From Lysobacter terrestris (GTDB lineage Bacteria > Pseudomonadota > Gammaproteobacteria > Xanthomonadales > Xanthomonadaceae), in contig NZ_CP060820.1 in assembly GCF_014489475.1 (NCBI RefSeq), positions 1,442,001 to 1,506,000 on the forward strand: 64,000 bases of DNA. The letters are read 5' to 3'. Within the stretch, counting starts at the first letter, position 1, and each line of letters starts with the position of its first letter. Positions 7,942 to 15,810 of the stretch are shown piece after piece. The translations under genes and the position numbers were made by a program. The notes beneath the pieces are model-generated. The model ran no database searches. It worked only from the letters and a program-made list of their open reading frames with translations, and was not told the origin of the DNA.

Positions 7942-7969
7942 GAAGCCCGGTCCTTCCGGGCTTCTTTTT
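7942..7969 (+). terminator. intrinsic terminator
   Basis: GAAGCCCGG / CCGGGCTTC (9-bp stem) with a TCCTT loop is followed directly by five T's. It is a canonical Rho-independent terminator for the Ax21 transcript. Confidence 0.88.
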
Positions 7970-8122
7970 GCCTGCAGGTTTTGCATGGCGCTCGTCTCCG
8001 GCGATCGCCGCTTCGCGCAGCACAACGCACGCGCCCGCGCCGCGCCCCTGTCGACACCCTCGCGTTGCCGCGATGTCCGCCCTCGCCGCGCAGCGACGTT
8101 GCTCAAGTCAGGGGGCACCACC

Positions 8123-8257
8123 ATGGATCGCAGGGACTACAGGACGTCGCGCATGCGCAACTGGCTGGCCATGCTGCTGATGGCGATCGCGGCGCTGGCC
8201 GCGTTGCAATCGCACGCAGGCACGCCGGCCGCATCGCGGCACGTCGTCATACGCTGA
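8123..8257 (+). CDS. possible small exported peptide (44 residues)
   Basis: A short frame from an ATG at 8123, preceded by AGGGGG about 7 nt upstream. The product begins with basic residues (MDRRDYRTSRMRNW), then has a hydrophobic stretch of about 18 residues (LAMLLMAIAALAAL) ending at QSHAG, so it could be a cleaved signal peptide with a tiny mature part or a single-pass membrane peptide. I recognise no family. It lies 27 bp from the convergent gpsA stop. Real translation is uncertain. Confidence 0.35.
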   Translation: MDRRDYRTSRMRNWLAMLLMAIAALAALQSHAGTPAASRHVVIR

Positions 8258-8284
8258 ACGTGCGAGTGCGCGCAGCGCGCGGAT

Positions 8285-9349
8285 TCAGTCGAACAGGCCG
8301 ACCGGGTATTCGGGCTTCTGTTCGCGCGCGAGCAGCTGGCGCAGCGCGTCGGCCGGGGTGAGCTCGCCGTGCAGCACGCGCTGCACGCCGCCGGAGATCG
8401 GCAGTTCGATCCCGTGCTTGTCCGCTTGGCGCATGACTTCGTCGGCGGTCTGCACCGATTCCACCACCTGGCCGATCTCGCGCACGGCATCGGCGATCGA
8501 CTGGCCGCGACCGAGGGCGAGGCCGAGGCGGCGGTTGCGCGAGAGGTCGCCGGTGCAGGTCAGCACCAGGTCGCCGAGGCCGGCCAGGCCCATCAGGGTT
8601 TCCGCCTTGCCGCCGATCGCCTGGTTGAGGCGCAGCATCTCGTTGAGGCCGCGGGTGATCAGGCCAGCGCGGGCATTGAGCCCGAGCTGCATGCCATCGG
8701 CGACGCCGGTGGCAACCGCCAGCACGTTCTTCATCGCCCCGCCGAGTTCGGCACCGAGCATGTCGTCGCCGGTGTAGGCACGGAACGCCGGGCCGTGCAG
8801 CACGTCGGCCACCGCCTGCGCGAACGCCGGCGTGTCCGAGTGCACGGTGAGCGCGGTCGGCAGGCCGAGCGCGACTTCCTTGGCGAAGGACGGGCCGGTG
8901 ACCACGGCCAGCGGCACGTCGTCACCCAACACTTCGGCGGCGACTTCGTGCAGGAAGCGCCCGCTGCCCGGTTCGAAGCCCTTGGTCGCCCAGGCCACGC
9001 CGGCGTGCGCCGGGCGCAGCGGGGCGAGCGCGTGCAGGGTTTCGGCGAAGGCGTGCGAGGGCACCACCACCAGCACCAGGTCGGCGCCGGTGACGCAGGC
9101 GGCGAGGTCGGTGGTGGCGCTCAGGGTGTCCGGCAATTCGATGCCGGGCAGGTAGCGCGGGTTCTCGTGGCGCGCGTTGATCGCCGCGATGCACTCCGCA
9201 TCACGACCCCACAGCACGGCGTTGCAGCCGTGGCGGGCGATGAGCGCCGCGAGCGCGGTGCCCCAGGAGCCGGCACCGACCACCGCCACGCGCGGTGCGC
9301 GGGCGCTGGTGTCCGGGGACGGGGGACTGGCGGAAGCGATGGCGCTCAT
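8285..9349 (-). CDS. gpsA: glycerol-3-phosphate dehydrogenase [NAD(P)+]
   Basis: A 354-residue cytosolic enzyme that reduces dihydroxyacetone phosphate to sn-glycerol 3-phosphate for phospholipid synthesis. The N-terminal Rossmann motif [10 protein letters not shown] is at about residues 25-34, followed by [11 protein letters not shown], the catalytic-lysine region [19 protein letters not shown] and the [11 protein letters not shown] motif, all diagnostic of GpsA. The first 18 residues are a short low-complexity extension. It is the last gene of the rhodanese-secB-gpsA run, 75 bp after secB, an order also known from E. coli (yibN-grxC-secB-gpsA). Confidence 0.97.
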   Translation of the reverse strand: MSAIASASPPSPDTSARAPRVAVVGAGSWGTALAALIARHGCNAVLWGRDAECIAAINARHENPRYLPGIELPDTLSATTDLAACVTGADLVLVVVPSHAFAETLHALAPLRPAHAGVAWATKGFEPGSGRFLHEVAAEVLGDDVPLAVVTGPSFAKEVALGLPTALTVHSDTPAFAQAVADVLHGPAFRAYTGDDMLGAELGGAMKNVLAVATGVADGMQLGLNARAGLITRGLNEMLRLNQAIGGKAETLMGLAGLGDLVLTCTGDLSRNRRLGLALGRGQSIADAVREIGQVVESVQTADEVMRQADKHGIELPISGGVQRVLHGELTPADALRQLLAREQKPEYPVGLFD

Positions 9350-9424
9350 CCGTCGGCGTTGCGACGAGGACGGTGGCCTGGGCGTTGCCGCCCCGGAACC
9401 CCCGATCCCCGCCGCGTCAGGCCG

Positions 9425-9943
9425 TCAGGCGTTGCCGGCGGTCTCGGCGCCGGCGAGGCTGGCACCGTCGTTCGCCTGCTGGGCGGCGCGCTGGCGCAGG
9501 CCTTCGGCGTACAGGGCTTCGAAGTTGATCGGCTGCAGGAAGAACGGCGGGAAGCCGCCGGCCTGGATCAGGTCGCTGATCAGCTGGCGCGCGTACGGGT
9601 ACAGCACGGTCGGGCAATGCACGCCGAGCATGCCGTCGAGCGTGGCGGCGTCGAAGCCGGCCAGGCCGAACACGCCGGCCTGCTTCACTTCGGCCACGTA
9701 GATGGTCTTGTCGCCGACGGTGCAGGTCAGGTTGATGCCGAGCACGACTTCGTAGGCGTTGTCGTTGAGGCGCTGCACGGCCTGCTGCAGGTTCATCTGC
9801 AGCTGCGGCTGGGTCTGCTCGTTGAACACGGCCGGGGCGCCCGGGACCTCGAACGACACGTCCTTGGCGTAGATCTTCTCGACCGTGAACACCGGGCCGG
9901 TGGCTTCTTCAGGGGCGGCGCCGTTGGCGATTTCGTCGGACAT
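9425..9943 (-). CDS. secB: protein-export chaperone SecB
   Basis: A 172-residue cytosolic tetrameric chaperone that holds precursors unfolded and hands them to SecA. Family features are visible: the opening strand [19 protein letters not shown], the central NLTCTV and KQAGVFGL segments, and the C-terminal [11 protein letters not shown]-type helix ([32 protein letters not shown]). The length is slightly over the usual 150-165 because of an Ala-rich tail. The upstream minus-strand gene encodes a membrane-anchored rhodanese (YibN-like); gpsA follows. Confidence 0.97.
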   Translation of the reverse strand: MSDEIANGAAPEEATGPVFTVEKIYAKDVSFEVPGAPAVFNEQTQPQLQMNLQQAVQRLNDNAYEVVLGINLTCTVGDKTIYVAEVKQAGVFGLAGFDAATLDGMLGVHCPTVLYPYARQLISDLIQAGGFPPFFLQPINFEALYAEGLRQRAAQQANDGASLAGAETAGNA

Positions 9944-10107
9944 CGGTGTTACTCCAAGCAGGAATTTCGGAAAAGGCGGCGATTATGGCATGGCCGTTCG
10001 GGACGGCCGGTTCAGTCGCAAGGGGGGTCGGATGACCCGGCACCCGTTCGACTTGGGGCGGCCGCGGGGCGTTCGCAAGCCCCCGCCCGCCGGCAGATCC
10101 GGTCGGG

Positions 10108-10545
10108 TCAGCCCCGGCCCTTCACCAGCGGCAGGTCGGCCTGCTGCCAGGCGGCGACGCCGCCGTCGAGCCAGTAGACGCTCTCGAAGCCGGCCTTCTT
10201 CAGGCGCTTGGCCGCGTCCGCCGAGGCCTGGCCGGTGCGGCACACCAGCACCACCGGCAACGCCTTGGCGGCGGCCAGCAGCTTGTTCTCGGGATCGAAC
10301 TGGCTGGGCTGCACCGACTTGCTGCCGGCGATGTGGCCCTTCTCGAAGTCGTTGCTCGCCGACAGGTCGACCACCAGCGCGTTGTCGCGGTTGATCAGAG
10401 CGGTCAGTTCGGCCGGGCGCAGCGCCTTGAAGCCGCGGAACAGGCGCGCGATCTCCGTGTAGACCAGCGCGACGGTGATCGCCACCAGGCCGAGCGAGAG
10501 CATCGGGTGGCGTTCGGCGAAGGCAAGCAGTTCTTGAAAGTCCAC
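10108..10545 (-). CDS. membrane-anchored rhodanese-like protein (YibN type)
   Basis: A 145-residue protein with one N-terminal transmembrane segment (about 15-33: HPMLSLGLVAITVALVYTEI) and a cytoplasmic rhodanese domain. The active-site loop VLVCRTGQASADAAKRLKKAGF carries the expected cysteine. Read from the GTG at 10545: the frame upstream of it is proline-rich and unlike the family. It precedes secB by 164 bp, the same neighbourhood as E. coli yibN. YibN-like proteins are linked to membrane-protein insertion and export, though the reaction is unsettled. Confidence 0.88.
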   Translation of the reverse strand: MDFQELLAFAERHPMLSLGLVAITVALVYTEIARLFRGFKALRPAELTALINRDNALVVDLSASNDFEKGHIAGSKSVQPSQFDPENKLLAAAKALPVVLVCRTGQASADAAKRLKKAGFESVYWLDGGVAAWQQADLPLVKGRG

Positions 10546-10668
10546 GGAGTACGGCCAGCGGGCGGGAGGGGGCGCGATTGTCGCCCAGGGGGCGGTGGGG
10601 CGCAAAAAAGCGCGCCGTGACGGCCCGCCGCGTCGGTGCCGCCGGGCGGCCGCGCTATCGGCGCCCGC

Positions 10669-12495
10669 TCAGCGCGGGATCGCCGGCGCGGCGGCGCCGG
10701 GGACGGCCTCGATCACCGCATCGCCGGGCAGCGGCTGCGCGGCATCGTCCAGGTGCGCGGCGACGCGGTCGAGCGCGGCATGCATGTACGGCAGCAGCGG
10801 GGCGTAGCGCGCGCGGTAGTCCGGCAATACCAGGAAGGCATCGAAGTGCTGGACGTTGCGCACCTGCCAGTAGCGCACGTCGCGCCCCGCCGCCTGCGCC
10901 CGCGCCACGTACGGCGCGCTGGAGAACGCCGGCGGCACCACGTTGTCGTCGAGGCCGTGCACCACCACCACCGGCACGCCGGCACGCGGCAGGCCGGCGC
11001 GCACTTCCGCCACCCCACGCTGCACGCGCTGCGCATCCGCACCGGCGCCGGTCCACAGCGCGCGCAGGCACTGCACGCCGTTGAAGGTGAAGTCCGGCGC
11101 GGCCAGCTGCGTGTCGATCAGGCCGACGCCCGCGCCCGGCGGGATGCCGCTGGCATCGCTCCACCACGCCGCGCGTTCGGCATCGGTGGCGGCGCGCGGG
11201 CTGAAGTCGGGGTTCTGCGCGGCAAAGGAGAAGCCGCAGGGGTGCGCGCCCGTGGCGAAGCGGCCGTACGCCGAGGCGTAGGTCGCGCCGAGCGCGCGCC
11301 ACAGATCGAATTCCACCGACAGCGCGCTCGCGCGTAGCGCCGCGTCGGTCCAGCCGGATGCGTTGAGCTGCTCGTGCGCGGCGCGCGCCTGCAGTTTCAC
11401 CTCGCCCGCCGGCAGCACGCCCGTCGCGGCCAGCGAGGCGCAGCGCAGCGGCGCCAGCGCCCTGGCCTGCGCCGACAGCGGCGACGCCGGCAGGTCGTTG
11501 AAATCGAGCAGCGCGCACGGCATCAGCAGCGCCGCTTCGGTGCCGTAGTCGTACAGCGCACGCGCGCCGTCGACGTTGACGTTGGGTTCGCCGGCGACGA
11601 CCGCATCGAGCCAACCGGCTTCATCGCCGCGCCCTTCCAGCTCGGCCGCGCGCAGCACCGCGCCGGCACCGTTGGAGATGCCCGCAGCGATCACCCGGGT
11701 GTTGGCGAAGGTGAAGGGCGCCTGTTCGGGGAACGCCGCCTCCAGCGCCTGCAACCCGAAGCGCGCCGCCTGCTGCACGTGGCGGCCCCAGTCGGCTTCC
11801 GGGTTGTCGCCCGAATGCGCGTGCTTGAACGCGACGCCGTGGCCCGTGCCCGGCGTCGGCGCGAACGCCAGCGGCCCCGCGCCCGGCTGGGTGCTGCCGT
11901 CGATGGCCACGCCCGTGCCGGCGTCGAGGTCGAAGTAGTCGGTGCCCGCGCCCTTGTCGGTGTAGGCGACCGCGCAGCCGTGCGGCAGGCCCCAGCCGCC
12001 AGCGACCGCGATCGCGCCGTAGATGCCGCGCGATCCCGACGATGCGGTGACCACCAGGCAGCGCTTCGCGCGATCGAAGCCGTCGGGCACCTGCACCATC
12101 ACCCGGTGCGGCTGGCTCGCGCCCGGCACCGTCGCCAGCGCGTGGTATTCGCGGCCGGGCACCGCGGCGGCGTTGCCGTACAGCGTGCCGAAGCCGCCGG
12201 CCGGGGCGAGGTCGGCGATGCCGCGCCAGTTGCTCCAGATCGCGCGGCGGCGCAGTTCCGCCGGCGTGGGTTGCACGGGGTCGGCGAATGCCGGCGCGGC
12301 CGGCGACCGCAGGCCGTCGAGGCCGAGGCCGGCGGTCAGCAGGTCGTCGCCGCCGCGGTGTTCGCTGTTGCGCAGCGCGTAGAACATGGTCGAGTCCTTG
12401 CCCAGGCGCGGGCCGGTGGCGCACGCGGCCAGTCCGGCGACCAGCCCCAGCGTGGCCACAGTGCGCAGCGCGCGTCGCGAGAGGAACGGTGTCAT
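10669..12495 (-). CDS. D-(-)-3-hydroxybutyrate oligomer hydrolase, lipoprotein
   Basis: A 608-residue hydrolase of the 3HB-oligomer hydrolase family, which cleaves dimers and oligomers released from poly-3-hydroxybutyrate into 3HB monomer. The signal has a lipobox (LVAGLAAC, Cys 25), placing it in the periplasm or outer membrane. The nucleophile is Ser274 in GISNGAG, a pattern specific to this family; a late VVVVHGLDDNVVPP loop (acid residue) and VQHFDAF (histidine) complete a plausible triad. It is divergently transcribed from bdhA, 108 bp apart, across a symmetric dyad promoter at 12502-12573, so product and next enzyme should be co-expressed. Confidence 0.88.
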   Translation of the reverse strand: MTPFLSRRALRTVATLGLVAGLAACATGPRLGKDSTMFYALRNSEHRGGDDLLTAGLGLDGLRSPAAPAFADPVQPTPAELRRRAIWSNWRGIADLAPAGGFGTLYGNAAAVPGREYHALATVPGASQPHRVMVQVPDGFDRAKRCLVVTASSGSRGIYGAIAVAGGWGLPHGCAVAYTDKGAGTDYFDLDAGTGVAIDGSTQPGAGPLAFAPTPGTGHGVAFKHAHSGDNPEADWGRHVQQAARFGLQALEAAFPEQAPFTFANTRVIAAGISNGAGAVLRAAELEGRGDEAGWLDAVVAGEPNVNVDGARALYDYGTEAALLMPCALLDFNDLPASPLSAQARALAPLRCASLAATGVLPAGEVKLQARAAHEQLNASGWTDAALRASALSVEFDLWRALGATYASAYGRFATGAHPCGFSFAAQNPDFSPRAATDAERAAWWSDASGIPPGAGVGLIDTQLAAPDFTFNGVQCLRALWTGAGADAQRVQRGVAEVRAGLPRAGVPVVVVHGLDDNVVPPAFSSAPYVARAQAAGRDVRYWQVRNVQHFDAFLVLPDYRARYAPLLPYMHAALDRVAAHLDDAAQPLPGDAVIEAVPGAAAPAIPR

Positions 12496-12501
12496 GCGGC
12501 G

Positions 12502-12573
12502 AGCCTAACAAGCCGGGTCGGCGCGGGCATCGTACCTTCGTACCACGTGCCCGCGATGCGCGCTTGCTAGGCT
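12502..12573. promoter_or_regulatory. symmetric divergent promoter with GTAC-N4-GTAC dyad
   Basis: A central dyad GTAC-CTTC-GTAC occupies 12532-12543. Exactly 24 nt to each side is the same hexamer TAGGCT reading outward: 12568-12573 on the plus strand (bdhA) and 12507-12502 on the minus strand (oligomer hydrolase). If these are -10 boxes, the dyad centre lies at about -43 to both start sites, a normal class II activator position, and no good -35 boxes are seen. The 16-nt stretch around the left half site recurs, with one mismatch, at 28165-28180. The bound protein is inferred, not seen. Confidence 0.65.
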
Positions 12574-12603
12574 GGGCGCCATCCCACGTCCGACGTTCCC
12601 GCC

Positions 12604-13389
12604 ATGGCCTCGACCGCACCTGCATCGCCCGCACGCTGCATCCTCATCACCGGCGCCGGCAGCGGCATCGGCGCCGGCATCGCCGCCGAACTCGCGCGCG
12701 CCGGCCACCACCTGGTCGTCACCGACGTCAACCGCGACGCCGCCGAAGCCGTCGCGCAGGCGCTGCGCGCGGACGGCGGTTCGGCCGAAGCGTTGGCGCT
12801 GGACGTCACCTCCGACCACAGCATCGAAGCCGCGCTCGCCGCCGCCTCGCGCCCGGTCGACGTGCTGGTCAACAACGCCGGCCTGCAGCACGTGGCGCCG
12901 CTGGAGGAGTTCCCGATGCAGAAGTGGGAATTCCTCGTCGACGTGATGCTGGTCGGCGTCGCCCGCCTCACCCGCGCGGTGTTGCCGGGCATGCGCGCGC
13001 GCGGCTTCGGCCGCATCGTCAACATCGGCTCGATCCACTCGCTGGTGGCCTCGCCGTACAAGAGCGCCTACGTCGCCGCCAAGCACGGCCTGCTCGGCTT
13101 CTCCAAGGTGATCGCGCTGGAGACCGCCGGCACCGACATCACCATCAACACCATCTGCCCGACCTACGTGAAGACGCCGCTGGTCGACAAGCAGATCGCC
13201 GACCAGGCGCGCACGCGCGGCATCCCCGAGGCGCAGGTGGTGAGCGAGGTGATGCTCAAGCCGATGCCGAAGGGCGTGTTCATCACCTTCGAGGAACTGG
13301 GCGGGATCACCGCGTTCCTGATGTCGCCGGTCGCGCGCAACATCACCGGCCACACCATCGATGTGGATGGTGGGTGGACGGTGCAGTGA
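12604..13389 (+). CDS. bdhA: D-3-hydroxybutyrate dehydrogenase
   Basis: A 261-residue SDR that oxidises D-3-hydroxybutyrate to acetoacetate with NAD+. Motifs: TGAGSGIG near residues 16-23, NNAGLQHVAPLEEFP (the HVAP-type segment is characteristic of 3HB dehydrogenases), catalytic SxYVAAKHG, and PTYVKTPLVDKQI with GITAFLMSPVARNITG at the C-terminus. Divergent from the 3HB oligomer hydrolase gene, sharing its control region, which gives direct metabolic context. Confidence 0.95.
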   Translation: MASTAPASPARCILITGAGSGIGAGIAAELARAGHHLVVTDVNRDAAEAVAQALRADGGSAEALALDVTSDHSIEAALAAASRPVDVLVNNAGLQHVAPLEEFPMQKWEFLVDVMLVGVARLTRAVLPGMRARGFGRIVNIGSIHSLVASPYKSAYVAAKHGLLGFSKVIALETAGTDITINTICPTYVKTPLVDKQIADQARTRGIPEAQVVSEVMLKPMPKGVFITFEELGGITAFLMSPVARNITGHTIDVDGGWTVQ

Positions 13390-13476
13390 CGCTGGACTGT
13401 GCAATTGAGTGGGGAAGGTGCAATGAGGAGCTGTCATCCCGAGCGCAGCGACGGACCTGCTTTGGTCTTTTCGCCC

Positions 13477-13573
13477 GTCATCCCGGCGAAAGCCGGGATC
13501 CAGCTCTTGTGGTTCGCTTTCGCCGCGAGAATCCGAAGCTTAAAAGCTGGATCCCGGCGTGCGCCGGAATGAC
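13477..13573. repeat. REP-pair/MITE-like element, copy 1
   Basis: Two inverted arms of 29 bp, GTCATCCCGGCGAAAGCC.. at 13477-13505 and its near-complement ..GGATCCCGGCGTGCGCC.. at 13545-13573, flank a 39-bp centre. A related element is at 28282-28355. A partial third arm (GTCATCCCGAGCGCAGCG) lies just upstream at about 13433. The element ends 13 nt before the response regulator ATG, so it would lie in its leader or promoter. Confidence 0.8.
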
Positions 13574-13585
13574 GACTGAGGACCG

Positions 13586-14245
13586 ATGCCCACCCTCCTG
13601 ATCGCCGACGACCACCCGCTGTTCCGCGCCGCGCTGCGCGGCGCCGCCGCCGATGCCGTCGCCGACCTGCAGGTGCGCGAAGCCGATTCGCTCGACGGCG
13701 TGCTCGCCGCGCTCGAAGCCGAGCCCGACATCGACCTGGTCCTGCTCGACCTGCACATGCCCGGCAACCACGGCCTCGCCGGCCTCGCCGCGGTGCGCGC
13801 GCAGCACCCGGGCGTGGCGGTGGTGGTGGTGTCGGCCAACGACGACCCGCGGGTCATCCGCCGCGCGCTCGACCACGGCGCGGCCGGCTACCTGCCGAAG
13901 AGTTCCGGCCTGGACGAACTGCGCGAGGCGATCCGCACCGTGCTCGCCTGCGAACAGTGGCTGCCCGCCGCGTTGCGCGCACCGGTGTCGCGTGCGCGCT
14001 CCAGCGACCACGACGCCGACCTCGCCGCGCGCCTGGCGAGCCTGTCGCCGCAGCAGTTCCGCGTGCTGGTGCTGGTCGCCGAAGGCCTGCTCAACAAGCA
14101 GATCGCCGACCGCCTGGAAGTACAGGAGCGCACGGTGAAGGCGCACCTCACCGCGATCTTCGAACGCCTGGGCGTGCGCAACCGCACGCAGGCGGGCGTG
14201 GTGCTGCGCGAACTCGAACTCAGCGATCCGGCGCGGCAGGTGTAA
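13586..14245 (+). CDS. LuxR/NarL-type response regulator (CrbR/ErdR-like)
   Basis: A 219-residue two-domain regulator. The receiver domain (1-120) has the acidic pair D8-D9, phospho-acceptor D55 in LVLLDLHMPG and the conserved K in YLPKSS. The LuxR-type helix-turn-helix (about 150-212) shows LSPQQFRVLVLVAEGLLNKQIADRL and ERTVKAHLTAIFERLGVRNRTQA. The best partner in the window is the SSS-domain hybrid kinase at 22069-25431; such kinase/LuxR regulator pairs (CrbS/CrbR, MxtR/ErdR) control acetate and short-chain metabolism in other gammaproteobacteria. GAGGACCG precedes the ATG. The assignment to this subfamily is by context. Confidence 0.85.
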   Translation: MPTLLIADDHPLFRAALRGAAADAVADLQVREADSLDGVLAALEAEPDIDLVLLDLHMPGNHGLAGLAAVRAQHPGVAVVVVSANDDPRVIRRALDHGAAGYLPKSSGLDELREAIRTVLACEQWLPAALRAPVSRARSSDHDADLAARLASLSPQQFRVLVLVAEGLLNKQIADRLEVQERTVKAHLTAIFERLGVRNRTQAGVVLRELELSDPARQV

Positions 14246-14254
14246 GCCACCGCG

Positions 14255-14473
14255 TCACCCGTCGTTGCGCCGACCGCGCCAGCGCGCGGCATACGGCAGC
14301 GCGAACAGGTACACGCCGGTGAGCGCGAGCAGGGCGAGCGGCAGCAGCGGCACGTAGGACATCCACACCACCGGCCGTTCCTGTGCCAGGGCGATGGACG
14401 TCGCGATGACGGCCAGCACGAATGCCAGCGACGTCCAGCGATGGAAGTGCCGGACCCATTGGGTCCAGTTCAT
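14255..14473 (-). CDS. small two-TM membrane protein, unknown
   Basis: A 72-residue protein with two hydrophobic spans (about 14-32 and 39-60), basic ends (MNWTQWVRHFHRW and RWRGRRNDG) and no recognised motif beyond a PepSY/TM-like N-terminal pattern. It converges on the response regulator gene with a 9-bp gap. The ATG at 14473 has GGAGATCG about 8 nt upstream on the minus strand, supporting a real gene. Confidence 0.6.
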   Translation of the reverse strand: MNWTQWVRHFHRWTSLAFVLAVIATSIALAQERPVVWMSYVPLLPLALLALTGVYLFALPYAARWRGRRNDG

Positions 14474-14536
14474 GGCGATCTCCGTTGAAGGCGGGTTCGA
14501 AGGACGTAGCTGCGCATGCGGTCTGTCGACACGTCA

Positions 14537-14572
14537 TGCGAACCCCGGGTGCGCTGCGCTTACCCGGGCTAC
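14537..14572. repeat. CCCGGGT...ACCCGGG intergenic palindrome
   Basis: An ACCCCGGGTGCGCTGCGCTT-type segment forms a hairpin with the following ACCCGGGCTAC. This is a common small intergenic repeat form in Xanthomonadaceae genomes. It lies between the small membrane protein and the VOC gene, with no gene around it. Confidence 0.5.
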
Positions 14573-14647
14573 GTGCTGCCGCATCACGCGCGGGCGATTT
14601 GCTTGCGCAGGCCGCCCGCGCGGCATCATTGCTGCGGCGGCGGATGC

Positions 14648-15058
14648 TCAGCCGCGGGCGGCTTCGATCATCTTCCAGCCATTGCCCGACGGGTCGCGGA
14701 AACTCGCATCCACGCTGCCGTAGCGCGCCACCGGCTCCTGGGTGAACTCCACGCCATCCGCGTGCATGCGGTCGTAGGCCGCGCGGCAGTTGTCGACGAC
14801 CAGCACCAGCGGCGGCATCGCGCCTTTCGCCACGACCTCGCGCAGGGTCTGCGCGGTCGCCGCGTCGACCAGCGGCGCCTGCGGCGCGAACAGGCCGAGC
14901 TGGAACGAAGGCTGCTCCGGATGCTGCACCGTCAGCCAGCGGTAGTCGCCGTTGCGCGCGTCGGTATGCACGCGGAAACCGAGCTTGCCGACGTAGAACT
15001 GCAGTGCTTCTTCCTGGTCGCGCACGTACACGCCGACCACTCCGACTCCTTGACTCAT
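14648..15058 (-). CDS. VOC family protein
   Basis: A 136-residue VOC-fold protein (glyoxalase/dioxygenase superfamily): the opening strand GVGVVGVYVRDQEEALQFYVGKLGF, central PLVLVVDN, and the C-terminal DPSGNGWKMIEA strand are typical. I start at the ATG at 15058 because GGAGG lies 5 nt before it; an ATG 12 nt earlier overlaps the stop of the upstream AraC-type gene by one base. The two genes are therefore coupled. Substrate unknown; PhnB-like antibiotic resistance or lyase roles are possible. Confidence 0.82.
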   Translation of the reverse strand: MSQGVGVVGVYVRDQEEALQFYVGKLGFRVHTDARNGDYRWLTVQHPEQPSFQLGLFAPQAPLVDAATAQTLREVVAKGAMPPLVLVVDNCRAAYDRMHADGVEFTQEPVARYGSVDASFRDPSGNGWKMIEAARG

Positions 15059-15069
15059 GTTGCCCTCCA

Positions 15070-15681
15070 TCAGGCCTGGGTTGTGTCGGAGGGAATGCTA
15101 TCGGCCGCCTCCTGCCGCCGCTTCTCCGAAACTGCGATGGTGAGCTCGGGGCGGTAGGCGGCGCTGACGAAACAGGCCGGCACCTGTTCCAGCGCGTGGA
15201 TGGCGGCGCGCTCGCGCGCCCGCAACTCGCCCGGGCTTTCGCCGGTGATGTCGCGGAAGGTGCGGCCGAAGGTGCCCAGGCTCTGCCAGCCGGTCTGGAA
15301 CGCGATGTCGGTGATCGCCAGTTCGGTGTCGCGCAGCAGCGTCTTGGCGCGCTCGATCCGGCGGGTGAGCAGGTAGCGGTGCGGCGGGATGCCGAAGGCG
15401 TCCTTGAACGAGCGCGCGAAGTGCGCCGCGGAGACGCGGCTCACCCGCGCCAGCCGGTGCACCGGCCACTCCTCGTGCGAGGCCGCGTCCATCCGGTCCT
15501 TCGCGCGCAGCAGGCGGCGCAGCAGCGCGGGGTCGAGGCGGGCATCGGCCGGCGTGCGTGCGATCGCCACGCCGCTGCGCGCAGTGGCGCGCGCGGATGC
15601 CGCCGCACCCTGCCGGGCCACACCCCGCTTCGGCGCGACGCCCTCGCGCTGCGCCGACTTCCGCGGCACCTTGCCGACCAT
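15070..15681 (-). CDS. AraC family transcriptional regulator
   Basis: A 203-residue regulator with a low-complexity basic N-terminus (about 1-50) and a C-terminal AraC double HTH (about 75-170). Visible elements: VHRLARVSRVSAAHFARSFKDAFGIPPHRYL, RRIERAKTLL, and ITDIAFQTGWQSLGTFGRTFRDITGESPGELR. There is no recognisable effector domain. Its stop overlaps the alternative start of the VOC gene, so it probably controls that gene as a two-gene operon. Confidence 0.85.
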   Translation of the reverse strand: MVGKVPRKSAQREGVAPKRGVARQGAAASARATARSGVAIARTPADARLDPALLRRLLRAKDRMDAASHEEWPVHRLARVSRVSAAHFARSFKDAFGIPPHRYLLTRRIERAKTLLRDTELAITDIAFQTGWQSLGTFGRTFRDITGESPGELRARERAAIHALEQVPACFVSAAYRPELTIAVSEKRRQEAADSIPSDTTQA

Positions 15682-15810
15682 TGCGTCACTCCATGAAGAA
15701 CCGCGCCGCGCGCAAGCATAGCGCCTGCGCCATCGCCGACCCGACGCAACGCGGTCGCTGCACACACCTCGCCGCACGCACCCCGCCGAAAAACGGCGCA
15801 CGATAGGCCG

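Noticed and set aside
10543-10605. An ATG 60 nt upstream as the start of the YibN-like gene
   Set aside because: The extra 20 residues are proline-rich and not family-like; GTG at 10545 begins right at the conserved N-terminus.
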